This document shows positions 1 to 13,400 of a stretch of DNA of 60,000 bases, in pieces. This DNA is from Liolophura sinensis (lineage: Eukaryota; Mollusca; Polyplacophora; Chitonida; Chitonidae), in NCBI RefSeq assembly GCF_032854445.1, contig NC_088295.1, forward strand, positions 41,281,385 to 41,341,384. The letters run 5' to 3'. The position numbers were made by a program, and so were the translations under genes. How positions within the stretch are numbered: position 1 is the stretch's first letter; each line of letters begins with the position of its first letter. The notes beneath the pieces were generated by a model. It had not been told where the DNA came from, did no database searches, and was given only the letters and a program-made list of their open reading frames with translations.

Positions 1-3000
1 TTTCTGATTCTCAGCGAAAACCTGTGAAAATACAGAAATGAAAGCAACCTGTCTGTATTGTAATGGCTTGTAAATGTAACTTGGCAATGAGTTAGTTTTT
101 CATTGTGAAAATCCTTGTCTGTGTATATGCCAAATTTAGCAGGCAATTTTGTCATTCTATAACTTTTCGATTTTTTCTTTCAACATGTTTTGGTAACATC
201 ATGGTGATATTGCCATCAATAGCAGCCGCTCTTAATTTACATATACTAGTATCTTTATTGTTGCTTTACTGTAGTGCTTGCCGGAGACCACCTATAACAC
301 AACATCCAGCCCAGAGCACAAGACCGGGGCAGACCATTGTGCTGAGCGAAAGAAAAAAAAAGAATTGTCAAGATTGTTCAACAGTTTTAAAGTTTAAACT
401 CCGGTCGAAACTCGAGTATCACGTTAACAAGGTATGAGATCAAAGGTTTCATGCCTTATCCAGCTTCTTAAGTCTTTCCTGTTAAAATCTCACCTCAGGG
501 GTGAGGCCGTAATGGTGGTCATTGTCTGTCACATTCTCCTGTTGTAATATCTCAATCACATCTGACGCGGCCTTTCCGTATATTTGACTGTCCCTGTAAG
601 CTATAACAACCATGTCATGTTTCTAATCAGTAGACAACATTGATAATCATCGCATAGAAGAAACTTCATTTTGCCAGATGTATGAAAGACCCTATAACAT
701 ATTTCAAGAAATTACATAAGGAATTAGGATTCACCATTCCTTTAAAAGTGACATAAATGAGGAGTCTCGGCGTAAAATAAGTCAGGTCCAAGCTGTGCAG
801 TAAGATGTTCACGTCTGCCTCTGCAGTAAACAATGGCGATTTTTGAGCAATGTCATGCAGGTACTACATGAACAGTATAAGAGAATGGCCAAGCTACGTT
901 GCAATGAGCCTCAGTCGCCACTGCACAGGGAACCTCGGGAACCTTGGGAACCTTATAATCTTAATCCATGCTACAGCACAGTTTTGTAAAGCCCGAGGTG
1001 TCGATATCAAAATTCAGCGTAAATTTGCATATTCCTTATGTCCAGAAAAGGTATTGCACCCAAAACTGAGCAGCTTATAGTATTATTACTATTTACATCA
1101 CTCTGTGTTATAAATTAATACAGCGTACAAATGTGCTTATTTTCCACGAGCCAATTATTTTATCTTGTTAATATAAACTAATATGCTAAATCATTTTTTA
1201 TGTATACAAATCTCTCTTTATTACCAGGAGTAAGCAGATCGAGGGGTAGAGGCAGATTTGCTGCATTAGTCGTCGTCAGGAGATTTTTTTCCGCAACCAA
1301 GAATGACAGAAACTGAAACCCCAGGCATGTTCCCCAAACAGGAAAGTAGTCGCCATTCTTGTTAGCCTATGAAACGTAGAAAAGGAAGAGGTTGAGACAG
1401 AGAAGTCTTGTATACTGTTTATTCAACAAGCATTGGCATATATACACATCGAAACATATAATTTGTGGAGTAAGTTATGCTTAACTATATACACAGTACC
1501 TCTATTACTTTGAGACCCGCAAATGGCGGGTGAGGGAACCTGACGAATCTTTTACACATATTAAAAGACAAAAATGATGCTTCGAAAGCTGTCATTATTC
1601 AATACGTCGAAGAGTCGAAGACTGATCTAATGAATGGACAACTTTGAAAATACAAACATGTGGTTTAGCATCTTTGCAAACAAAACGTATCGTTATTTTG
1701 GGAGAGGAAAATTAAATCAAGGACACGACATAGGACGAGATACTAGGGTGTTAGCACGCCAGCGAGGCGCAATGACCCAGAAACCTCTCAGCAATGGGGT
1801 CGCTGGCTTCCTCTCCGGCCGTACGTGGGAAGGCCTAACAGCAACCTGCGGATGGTTGTGGGTTTTCCCCGGGCTCTGCCCGATTTGCTCCCAACATAAT
1901 GCTGGCCGCGTGGGTATAAGTAAAATATTCTTTAGTACGGCGTAAAACGCTAATCAAATAAATAACAATCAACTAACAAAAACCAAAATTGAAAATGGAT
2001 CCTCTGACATCTAAAACGCTCTCTTCTCCTTGACCAATGCGTTCCGCTGCTTGAATAAACTCTACCTTCTTGTACCTCGATATTAATTCTGATAGTTTGT
2101 CAAGTACCTGGCAAAGGGGTGTGGCTTATTTGGGGCATTTCGGCTCCTTCAATTAACCTTGAACCTGACCTCACATTTTAGTAGAGCATTAAACACCAGT
2201 GAAATCAGTAAATCAAAATTGAAAGAATATCCCTAGGGTAATTTTACCTGCATTGCTAAATCAAACATGATTTTTCCGGCTTTTGCATAGCTTGATGTCG
2301 TCAGCGATAAGGATCCTCCAGGAAAGAGAACGCTGCGAAACAAAATAACAGATCGTACCTTATCAACTGGAGGCCAACATGTCTTGTTAAACCACTGCAG
2401 TTCATGTAGTAGAAGGTTCAGAATAAGCTATTTCATACGAAGATATCCCTGTTCTCCTCAGTCTTCCTTGAGAATTCATTAAAATATATGAAATGTACCT
2501 CCATATACAAAGAATTGAGACAGAAGGATTTTAAGAGAATATTGCAACTTGTTATTTGTTATCTCCTTCTATACAGAACATTATCTTTAGAATATTTCTA
2601 AAAACCACTTGCTGATGAAGAAATGTTTTCAGAAAGCGGGTCTGCATAAAGGGCAAGGAAAAAGTTCCCATTCCTTGCGTCAGTATGTTCAATATATATG
2701 TGTATACATATATAGATCCCACAAGAACATTACTACAAGCGAAGAAGGCCTTGCTGTGTGGTACGCCACTGACCAGTGCTTACCCATTGATGGACTTGAA
2801 TAACGTCTCATAATATTCCATTGACTCATTAATTCTGAAAAATATTAATGTAAGAGTGTTTATTTATTTGCTTACTTCTAAGACGTTAGGAAATACTCTG
2901 CCAGATATATAGCGCAGGTGACTGTGACACACAACACCATCGGCGGATATTCACAACTTTGTACATATATGTTTGAAACTCGGAAAATAGTATTTTGTTT

Positions 3001-5499
3001 TTAGTTTGTTGCGTTAATAATAAGAAATCTGATCGGCTAAGACCTAATTTAAGTAGAAAGTACCTTGTCTCCATATGACCCTGGATACCAAAAATCCCCG
3101 TGTGAAACCGCATGATTTTTATTGTGTTAACATGACTGAAGCTGGTTATGTTCACCCTGTTGCCATGGATACCAAAATTTGATCCAAACAGTCAGCCTAA
3201 TTCACTCTAAACCTGTTTGAACACTATTGCGTTAATATCATTCAAACTTGCCGTTTCTAAAAACAGTTGCCGTGGTAAGCAGAAATTTGATAAAAAAGGC
3301 CCAGTTTAAACGGGAACATAGGTGACATCCATATGGACCTGCAATACGAAATACGAAATCTGAAAAAAAAGTTTTCCGATTGATGTGCATGACACAGTAG
3401 ATATAATTCGCGAAATATAGCCTTTCCTGTTGAGTGTGACACGTTGTGCAATGTTTTCTTTTGTACTCTGTACCAGTTCTTCTTACACGTAGGAGTTCGA
3501 CAATCGGAAAGCCGATTTATTTGGCTGCTTCATTTGCTCTGTTCAGCTGGAATTAATGTTGCGGGGATTTTACAAATTACAGCATGCAGCGGGACCATTG
3601 GCCTTGTCTTATAATATTTAACCAATTTGTCTCAAAGTGCTCAGATAATTATTGGCCACATGACTGTTTTGGGATATTGCCCGTCTGGTTACTGGTAGGT
3701 AAGTCATGACTCAAAATCAGTATAACCGCTACATTTAATATATGATGTTCCACAGTCCATCCAGGAAATTGTGAAAAAAACGGCATAGTTCATAATTATG
3801 TAATAATTATAATAATTGCCACTAGTATTATTTTAGAGCAAATATAACGCCATTAGGCGGACTATGACCCGTACATCAGGACCGACTACATCGAGCTGGT
3901 TTCACGACCACATTCAAATCAAATCAGGTTTCAAGTTTTGCTATGGTGACTTATGGAATATAGTTGTTGGTAGCAGTAAAACACAATCAATCAATCAGCC
4001 CAAAGCGAGGCATTCTGATATATTTCATAATTAATAGATCATAATTAAATAACATGAAGCCAACTGGGCGATATACTAATGTTTGCCGATTCATAGTTTA
4101 AAGTACTATAGGACTGAAACTATTATATTTGAAGCCTAGACACATGCTGATTACTCACCTCCAGTTCTTAAGTCACGTGACCAAAGGGTGTGCTGATGAT
4201 TGGCTGAAAGCAGCTATGACATGCAAACCATGAATTGTTGTAATGGTATAGTTTGGGTTTAGTTGCAAGTTCACTTATGTTATCGGGACTGAACCTGAAT
4301 AGTACTCACCTGATAGGGACAACCCTGGCACCCCCGGTGTGCAGAAATTCTACATACTCAGAATATATTAGGCTGTCTCCATACATCATGTACGGCCCAG
4401 CAGTTTCATGTGCAAGAACACCTTCAAAGAAGAACACTGTAATTGTATCGTCCGTTCAGTCAGATGGAGAACAAAGTGTATTTACCTGAATATAACATCT
4501 AGCCAGTGATATGCGTTGTGCTTTTACAGGTATCTTAAAGTAAAACACTACTATAAGTAAAACATAAATTTTGTGTAGGATACATGTACTGAGAAAAAAG
4601 AGACAACACATTTCAGCTCCTGAACAAACTGATTCAACAGTCAAGGTCATGGACATGCGAAGTTTCAAATTGGTAATCTTTTGCTTGATTCGTACATTGA
4701 AGCTTGGAAAGAACGCCAGGCGTGCCCGAACGCCCTCAAATTGCCAGTGAAATGTCGGTCGTAACGTAAAATGGTTGCCCGATTTAGACAATTCCATGCT
4801 TTAATGATTCTGCACTAGATAGTTGTTTAACATTCCAAGCGACAAAGACACTGCAAAGAGGAGCTAGAACGTAATCTGCACAGGTTGGAACAGGCCTGCT
4901 TACTGGTGGACATGGGCTACCATTAGTTAAAAGAGATAGAGCAAAGGACAAAAGTGGAAGGTGGGACCTGATTGTTATCTTAGCAGGTGTATAACTCCCA
5001 GAAGTTACCAAGAAGCAAATATGGAGAGAAGGCCAGAGGAGGAGAAATTATTTCTGGTGCGAGAGGAGATTAAACTCGGAGAGAGACATGACTTCGTCAT
5101 ATTTAAAATACATATCAAAATAGAAACCTATATAGACTGGTCGAACTAACGTCATATTCAACGGAAGAACTATAGCACAATGAAATTCTCTTGATTTTAT
5201 CACAGTTTTTGTACACATGGATGCTGGATGTGGAGTTGCGATGATCTAAACGTGCAGTCTTTAATCACTGAGAAATGGCGATTATAAACTTGCCCATAAC
5301 AGGATTGTTATTTACAACGTAGGGAACCTTATTGTCTAACTACGATGCCAAGGGTGCATTTATATGTAATATACATACATGTATTTACAAACTTACCTAT
5401 GACAGGCTTGTTATTTACCACAGGGAGAATCTCATTGTCAATCGACGGTACTATCAATGCATTAACAGTGGCGATATATAAGGCGTAGAGCCACTGCAT
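1..5499 (-). CDS. GGH: gamma-glutamyl hydrolase (folate gamma-glutamyl hydrolase), 3' end outside the window
   Basis: Class-I glutamine-amidotransferase-like peptidase that removes gamma-linked glutamates from folylpolyglutamates; the family is lysosomal or secreted. Exons (minus): 5499-5397, 4421-4310, 2834-2784, 2332-2248, 1366-1225, 600-494 and 21-1 (partial). All junctions are GT-AG and the phases (1, 2, 2, 0, 1, 0) agree throughout. Exon 1 gives a short signal peptide ([14 protein letters not shown]) and ends in NNKPVIG. Exon 2 carries GGARVVPI. Exon 3 (51 nt) ends in [11 protein letters not shown], nearly identical to the human segment. Exon 4 carries VLFPGGS and SYAKAGKI. Exon 5 carries [14 protein letters not shown] with the catalytic Cys. 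Exon 6 carries HHYGLTPE and exon 7 starts VFAENQK. The catalytic His region (QWHPEK in the family) lies beyond the left edge. An in-frame upstream ATG at 5571 exists; the one at 5499 was chosen because it puts the hydrophobic stretch at the N-terminus. Nothing in the gene appears broken. Confidence 0.93.
1745..1964 (+). repeat. tRNA-headed SINE (family 1)
   Basis: Full-length-like copy within GGH intron 4: tRNA-like head with GCGCAATGACCC, a middle with CGTACGTGGGAAGG and CCTGCGGATGG, then ATAATGCTGGCCGC, TAGTACGGCGTAAAAC and an AAATAAATAA tail. Confidence 0.8.
5283..5346 (-). pseudogene. decayed tandem duplicate of the end of GGH exon 1
   Basis: About 64 bp lying 106 bp downstream (in gene sense) of the matching part of GGH exon 1 (5389-5453). 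On the minus strand it reads [15 protein letters not shown], against [15 protein letters not shown] in the real exon. The splice donor position has GC (gcaagt) where the real exon has gtaagt, and a stop lies just upstream in frame. It is inside intron 1 and is best read as a non-functional partial exon duplication. A GC-AG donor is a known minor class, so use as an alternative exon is possible but unlikely. Confidence 0.6.
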
Positions 5500-6265
5500 A
5501 ATGTACTCCGTGCTTTGTATAGCTCTGTACAAAAACTGCAGGAGAGAAGGACTCGTCGAATTATCACTCAATATGTAGACTGCATACCCGTACTTCTTTC
5601 ATATATAACAGAGAACCGCTGCACGTGACTGGTGTAAAGATATATACACACTGCGCTATACATATGGCTATAATTGGATTGGTGTCACCAAAAATAGGTC
5701 ACACAAGCTAGAAATGAAGGACATGTCTATGATTGCAACAAAAAAACAAAAAATCGTGGATGGTATCGCTGATTTGAATTTGAAGGTTTCCTCTTCAAAC
5801 AGGAAGATCAACTCTGGTAATTAGGTAAACACCCATCGGACCAGTATAGGCTACACAAGACAACTCTCACCCTATATAGCATGTGCTCTTCCCGATACCA
5901 GGAAGTTTAAAGAGAATGAGTACGATCAAACTTAACCGAAAGAAGAAAGATACTCCTGTGGAAAAATAGATCCGAAAACGAAATCAAGAGTATGCATCTT
6001 TGAAAATAAGCTCCGAAACTAATAACAGGTATTCAAGCATATATAGCATTTCATTTGAACGATTATTTATTATGCACATTAAATACCTAATATATGAACC
6101 TATGTATATTGTAGGTTTGATCACTCTCATAACTTCAAGGAAATGATTCCTCTCCACAAGAAATGCTCCATCCTGCAGTTAAACTATAAAGACTGAACCG
6201 TTAATAAAGTGCGTAAAAGAATAGGTTTAAACAGAAAGTTATTTTTGCCTAGGTATTACATTGTA

Positions 6266-6355
6266 ATAAGGGTACTCTGATGAGAATCATGCATAACCCG
6301 TATGTTTTACACTCACTATTCCAGTAGAGTTGTCACCAATAAATACATATATACA
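6266..6355 (+). repeat. short dispersed repeat, copy 1
   Basis: TAAGGGTACTCTGATG, TTTTACACTC, GTAGAGTTGTCACCAAT. The same order recurs at 6769-6860. Confidence 0.6.
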
Positions 6356-6768
6356 AGACATATATTTGTGTAAAATATTTACACAAAATGCTACCTGCTA
6401 ATATGAAAGCGGCTATACCGGATATGTTTTGACAAAAAATCCATATTTGCTAATCAAGTCTGCATTTACTGAGAATGGCTCAAATTAATGTATTTCAGTA
6501 AATATCAGACTCTTACCTGTACTATTTACAGTTTTAAAAATATTCTAACGTTTGAAAAAATGCGACGCTCTTTATAAATTTAAGGAACCCTTTTACCGAT
6601 TATGACAGGCATCCTAAGGCATACACAAGGCTGATATTTTGTGAAAGGCAGTGGTTTGGGCTAGTCAAAAACAACAGCAAAATTCGATAAGATTTGCGCG
6701 TATCGAAATCTCCGGTATAGTCCCTTTAACCTATATGTGCGTGTTCTAGCCGATATATACTCGCCATA

Positions 6769-7143
6769 CTAAGGGTACTCTGATGGAAATGGCGAATAGC
6801 CATCGCATTTTACACTCCCATGGGCATTGTATTAGAGTTGACATCAATGTATCAATATATATCAATATATCAATATAATCGAGAGAAACTCGATCAAAGA
6901 TAGTGGCCATCTCATACAGTGAAATCATCCGAAGGAAACTTGCACTCGATGGAAAATTGTGCCCAATAAAATCGTCTGAAGGTTTTTTTGCACTGCGACA
7001 AAAATATGCGGCAATGAAATCTTCTGAAGACAACTTGGACAGGGGTATACTCGATGAAAAATAGCGCTCATCTCGTACAGTGAAACAGTCTGAAGCACAT
7101 GAAAAGTAGTTTCAATCTTATACAACAAAATCATGAGAAGCAT
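6769..7143 (+). repeat. short repeat copy 2 followed by a degenerate ~65-bp tandem array downstream of gene A
   Basis: After TAAGGGTACTCTGATGG and TTTTACACTCC, units built on CATCTCATACAGTGAAATC, TCTGAAGG, AACTTG and ATACTCGATGAAAAAT recur about four times. The same unit occurs in the last intron of gene A (7630-7885), so the array flanks the last exon on both sides. Confidence 0.65.
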
Positions 7144-7324
7144 TACAACACTGTTTGTAAGCCTACACTAAAAATGTATTGAAATCTTGGCTGGTTCCCT
7201 CCCCTTGACGACAGAAGGCGCTAAATGCATTCAAGGTACGCGGAATACGTCAGCGAACTAGACTAATCGTAAGTTCTGCATGTACATGTACATTTGCCAG
7301 GAACTGACTACAAAGCTCAGTGTT

Positions 7325-10300
7325 TTATGTAGGCCTAACTGCTTGAGCCTGGAACCATGTCTCCCTGTAGTCAGCATAGCTAGTTTGAGGATGGATTTCT
7401 TTAACGTCGATCTCAGTCAAATCTGCCGGCGAACAGACAACTCCGACGGACAAGTCGACGGTTTTGGGTGAATCTTTGCTGAAGTCAAGGTCCAGATAAT
7501 CAGTCATTCCGTCCAGGGACTGTTCAATGACTTTACACATGTCCGAAAAGGTCGGTCGACTTTTGGGATTTTCCTGCCAGCAGTCTAGAAGCAACTCGTA
7601 CCTGCAAAAGCGTAGAAAGCACAAGGTGATGAACTTGTTCTCATACTTGATAAAAAAATAATTCTGCGATGAAATCTCTTCAGAAGGAAACTTGCAAAAG
7701 GGTATATACTCGATGAAAAATGGAAGCCATTTTCTACAATGAAATCGCCTAAAAGGGAAATTGCAAAAGGCGTACTCGATGGAAAATTGCAAAATGGTAT
7801 ATACACTATGAAAACTGACCATGAAATACAATGAAATAAACTGAAGTATTCCCAGTGAAAATAGTGACCATCTTATACGATAAAATCGCTTTAAGCAATC
7901 TTGATGATTACTGTGTGTGAAACGTGTATGTATCAACTGATTGAGTTCAGTGACACCTATGTAATGCGGCTTTGATTTAAGAATGCTACATTTGGGATAC
8001 AGAACAGCTCAGGTTTTCATCAGGACACGCCGCACACGATCTGTGTGCAGACATTCTACATAATTATTGAATCCCTTATGACTTAGTTCAGGAAAGGTTA
8101 AATAACGGTAATATTTACCAGGAAAGAAAAATAACACCGCTGTTTCACATAAATAATTCAAACGATCTGAAATGATTAACTATTTCTGATTCAAACAAGT
8201 ATTCGTTTGATATTGACGAATGGCATAAACGGACTCTCAGAATGAACATTTAAGAATTCAAAAACCTTAATCCAAACTGTCCTTACACAGCATCAGGGCA
8301 AGTGTCCGGTTTGGGAAGCCCTCTGACCTTTCTCCAGTTCCGGAAGTACCTGGATGTTCTCCAGCTCGGGGTATGGCACCTTTCCCAGGGTGAAGATCTC
8401 CCACACCGTCACACCGTACGACCACTATGCGGTAAGAAAGTGAGATAAAGTCATGGCGTTTTGTTTCCATTTACCCAGAATAACTTTCATTGACACATTA
8501 ACTTCAAACAGTCCTTTTCTACCCACCTGACGCAACTATTTAATTTACTCGGTAAAAAGGAGACTACAATCACTTATCTTTCCATAAGTTGATAAGGAAT
8601 TATCGCAAATAAAGACAAAAAATGGGACATATGTAGGCAGTGCAAAGGTCTTTATCCAGGAGTACTGTTAACCCAACAATCAAACTGCAGTAAAGATCAT
8701 CAGACGTGTATAGCACTCTCCTTGCATTAAGAGAACTGTATATTGTTTTACAACGGATAAATATAAGCTTAAACAAAGTGTAGAATGTTTGTGAAAGTTA
8801 TCCCTTATCCAAACACTGACCACATCAGTATATATGCTGAACACTCGATCTTGCAGACTTTCCAAAGCCATCCATTTTATTGGAAGCAATTTTGTTTTGT
8901 CTTGACGATAGTAACTGTTGGAGTAAATATCCCTGGCTAGGCCAAAATCTGCTACTTTAACCATCATGTTTCCGTCCAACCTGTAAACAGAAATGAAACA
9001 ATATGAGATAGATTCCAAAGGTCTGCTTGATTATGCGGTTTGATCAATCTTCTCAATCAAAAAAGTTTGCTGAGGGCAATATTTGATATTTATCTGGAAA
9101 AGAGTTTGAACTTTTTCATTGGCTTGAATTATGCTATTATAATGGATCAATGGCTAAATTGTCTCCACTGTAGCCTGATCCGGATGTAACAGTGCAATAA
9201 CAGTGTTTTCTTGTACAACTAACAGTTTGCGCTAAAATGCATTTTCTTGTAGATATATATTTCTCTTCTGACTGTAACTTTACAGCCACTCACGCAGTTA
9301 TATACTTAGAAGGCAAGGTGCTCTAACAGTCGTCTTACGATATTTTTAGCAGCCAGAGTGCTGTTAAAGCACAAACACCAAATAAATATGCAGGAACAGG
9401 ATCTTACGTAACAATTAAGATGATTGTACGTGAGTGGACGGTAAATCGATACTGTAAAGCTACAGCATCCACTTTTCTTTTCTGCAGTAGTATTTTATAA
9501 AGTATTTAGAGTATTTTTCCTTGTCGTAGATTACAGTAAAATACTGTTACTGTATACTGTCACTGACATGCAGTTTCTGGCGGCCAGATCTCTGTGGACA
9601 AACTTCATGTCTGACAGATAGGTCATTCCTCTGGCGATGTGTAGACAGAAGGATATGAGCTGAAATGGTTCAGGAACCTGCAATAACAAAATACTGGTAA
9701 AGCAAAACACCGAAAACATGTTGGCCTTATCTTAATAATCATAGGAACATTGATAAATTACACTACAGAGTATTCCGCAAAATGGAAAAGAAAGGCAGAC
9801 ATGCATTTTATTAACTAGATTATTTGATACACAGACTGAAATGTCACAACAATCTAATTTATACAACAGAATCCTCAAAAAATGTGATTAATAAGTGTGC
9901 AGCAATTCGTTTACCTTGTCCTTTAAGTCGTCCTCATATCTGAATTTCCTCAGGTATTTCTGTAGATCTCCGTGCTCCATGAAGGGTAAGACGAGGGTGG
10001 GGATGTATGTGGTAGGGTGGACACACACACCGATTATCGTCAGCACATTGGCGTGTCGGAAATCCGCCATCACTATGGCTTCTTCCATGAAGGCACTGAT
10101 CTCAGGGTACGCGCAGTGTTCTGATGAAAAAAGATTTGACTGCTGATACAATAAACGCTAATTCCAGAATCGCTTTGCGCACAAGGCTCCAGAGCTGCTA
10201 AGTCACAGCTAAATATATTATATAGTTAAAAAGAGTTCTTAAGTTATTAATCATTACTGAGAGGGCTGGCAAAAGAATATCTGATAATTTGGAACATTTA

Positions 10301-10441
10301 CCTGAGTTATTTGTGCCAGTTTTGGCATGCATTAACACCATTTGGTCATCTTACCTTTTAGAGTTTTGATTGCTACATCTCGAATATGAAGCGGGTTAGC
10401 GTCAGGTCTATATCTCCCTCGGTAAACAGATCCAAACGCAC
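7325..10441 (-). CDS. gene A, tyrosine kinase domain and C-terminal tail (6 exons)
   Basis: Exons 10441-10355, 10120-9915, 9677-9568, 8980-8821, 8424-8287 and 7601-7325. In order: P-loop [13 protein letters not shown] lysine, alpha-C glutamate in AFMEEAIVM, hinge [14 protein letters not shown], catalytic loop [31 protein letters not shown] with a YxxxYY activation motif, [10 protein letters not shown], then [20 protein letters not shown]. The hinge and LPFMxHGDL resemble MET/RON and TAM (AXL/MER) receptors; the YxxxYY loop resembles Trk/insulin-receptor kinases; the tail YLDL resembles FGFR. No single family is clearly closest. In exon 8424-8287 one extra base near 8315 (GAGGGCTT against GAGACTT in B) shifts the frame and brings a TGA just before the donor, which would remove the last helices and the tail (YLDL, YADYRE). 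Confidence 0.9.
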
Positions 10442-13400
10442 CTGTTACAGGCGTTGACAAATATTTTATTCGTAACGACAGGCAAACGCAGACAATTAAC
10501 ATCGTCATATTAAAACTGCAAAAGTGATAAATTGTAAAGGTCATTCCAAATTTCATTTTATTCGTGAGATATCATGGCTAAAACGTCAAAAATGAAATGT
10601 GCGATATAAGTTATTATAATATTAAAGCAAAAGAAAGTTAAAATTTGAAGTAAGGTTCACCGGACAGGCAAATGAAAACTATGCGTAAAAATACTTTTAT
10701 TTATTTATTTAGAATTTTTTGAAGAGTGTTGAAAGGCATGCAAGTATATCTTTTACCCATAAGTAAAAAGAGTTATACCAGCATTCACTGGGCGCCTATA
10801 ACCTTCTTCACAAAAATCTAAAAAAAAATGATTTAAAGTATATTTATGCATAGTTTTAAGTGGTCTGTTAAGTGATGCATGTTTTGATGTTAGAGGTCCC
10901 TATAATGAATAACCAAATAATTCAGAAATTTTAATGACAACGCAGATCTGGTTTTCAGAATAAGGGGATAAATCATTTCTAATCTAAACATATCTGTTTC
11001 TTTACTTATCTGATTGGTACTTGATGATGTAATCAAAAACTTCACTTATATGGGAGTGTGATCAGGTTTACGGGCAGAGGAATCAGGACATCCCGGAGTA
11101 AAATCCACCTTGTGGGGTGGTTATGGGCATATATGGAAAGTTTGGAGGATTTAATGAATTAAGGATGGTATATTCGCCAGTGTTTCTATAGACCATGAGG
11201 TCCGTTTTCGGACGTCGAGGCAAGGTGAAGTATTAACGATGAAACAAATGCTGGAAAAACGCGATGCTGATGTTAATGACTTCTCAAGGTCACCACAGGC
11301 GCGATGCATATGTCTCCACTTCTGAAATTAATCTTTGGAGTATGTAGATTATATGCTGAAACTGTCACCCTTTGGTCACTAAATACACATTTATTAGCAG
11401 TAGCAGTCTTTTAGCAGGTGACAGAACGGAACCAATCGTCGGACAGAATTTACAAGGAAGCGTCCCAGTCAGGTAATAATACATAATACGACAGTTCCGA
11501 CTGTTATTGGAATCTGTTTTTCTTTAACTCTACCTTTGCCGACGTTTTCCATTGTCTCTATTTTGCTTGGATGGATGAGAAGGCTGTATATGGTCATCTG
11601 AGATTCCGGATCTAAGACCATCTTCAGCAGAGATCCAATCTCCAAGCTGTTCCTACCTGATCACAACGTAAAGATGAGATTTTGTTAATAGTGGTACCAG
11701 ATAAGGTGTTATTGTATTTAACATTATTCTTTCTGTAATACAAGCTTTAAATTTAGAATGCATATGCATTTGTTGACTATAGAACTCAAACCCTTGAAGC
11801 CGTCTTGACGGTTTGGGGTGGGGGTGGGGGTGGGGGGTGGGGGGGGAGGGATAAGGAAAGTATAAAGTAGATTGTCCTTCAAAAGGACAGCGGTAGTATT
11901 GATATTCTAGCTTTATGGCCATATTTGACATGACGTAGGAACACAGAAAATCAACTAAGCTTTAAAAGAAATTCATGCACATTAAATCAGATTCGTGGCT
12001 AACAAAGTATTCAGAGCTTCTTGAAATCGAGCAATCATGAATAATTTCCCTTACATGAAGAGGTCATCTGTATGCGTGACCCTGATTGCGTCTCTTCCTG
12101 GATGGGTTTGTGGCGCATCGGGCATCGAATCTTACGACGCAGAAAGCGCCGACAGCAATATACAACGATGACAATGACGAGACCGAGTGCTCCATAGGCA
12201 ACACCTGCTTAAAGGATTCCACAAAAATTCAATGGATCAGGACAATGAATGCACAATTCTTCTATTATTCTGGTCATCTGCGACAATGAAGTACAATACT
12301 GTTGCCAGAGAGTGGAAAATTAAAAATGAATTTTGAATTATTAAAAAAATTACTGTAGAATATCACGATTAATTTCAGAATGTTGAAGATATTCACCGTT
12401 GTTCAGCGTGTTTGCTGTCCAAAAATGTTTATAACTTATATATTCATAAAACAATGTCAGTTCATAGTTTGTGCAAGTCACGGAATTTTCACTTACTGAT
12501 AGCTCTAAAACCACCCAAGTCGTTCTCTTGTTCTGCAAGTAAAAAAAAAATAAATAAAATTTTATTCTTATTTACCAGGTCAACCGTTACACAGTGCATA
12601 TACATTGCAAGAGAGCAAAAGCAAGTTTAGACAGGACAGGCTGTGCGTAGGAAATGTTCTCCAATATTACAAGTATATCTTATTACACTGTGCCAGGAAG
12701 ATATGGCCAGACAGTCTTGAAGTTACTTACATAAGCCTAGCTTTGAAGATGGAAATATTCGTACTTCGTAAGTAGAGTACAAGGCGACAGACGTAGCAGT
12801 GGGCGGGTCATTGTTAATATATATATACTGTACTGGGTAGTAATGGTGTCATATCTAGTGTCATTTGACACGGACGCCAGCCTTTATCATGAGCAACTTT
12901 GTCATACTAGGAAGTAATACAGGCAGTATATCGCGATCCTATATTTTAAGATGCGATAGGACGTTTCTCATCGTATTAATATAGTTAAAGGCAAGTGTAA
13001 CTTGAAATATCATGTTGAACGTAAAACCAGTACTCACTTGATTCGCCCTGAGTAGCTGATGGAGTAATGAGAAAGAAAGTATGTGGTTCAGTTAAATACT
13101 GATAACTGCTGTAATATGGAATTCTTTTGTCCAGTTATGTACTGTTTTAATTGTACATGTATCAAACACGAAATCTTTGAACGCCAGAACAGTTTCCCCT
13201 TCAATAAGTGTAACGGTCATGTAACTCCAACCACATTTATATTAACTGTAAGGTGGAAATTAAAATTTAAATTAAACATAAAAAAGCCGGAAATTGAACA
13301 CTTATGCCATGCATCCATTATTTTGGAAGGCAAAATACTTTTCTGATCCACACTAGCGATTCCGCTGAATATTACTCCAAAATTCCGCCCTGATAAAATG

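Larger units (their letters stand above)
5500..7324. other. intergenic: GGH 5' flank and gene A 3' flank
   Basis: Between the GGH start and the gene A stop. Holds the short repeat copies (6266-6355, 6769-6860) and the tandem array to 7143. No polyadenylation AATAAA for gene A was found close to its stop. Nothing else recognised. Confidence 0.6.

Noticed and set aside
105-437. 110-codon plus-strand frame at the left edge
   Set aside because: It lies opposite a GGH intron, has low-complexity Lys and hydrophobic runs, and no splice or motif support.
1634-1945. 103-codon plus-strand frame with [15 protein letters not shown]
   Set aside because: It lies in a family 1 SINE; the same peptide-like string recurs wherever the SINE does (for example 28193-28493 and 48946-49131).
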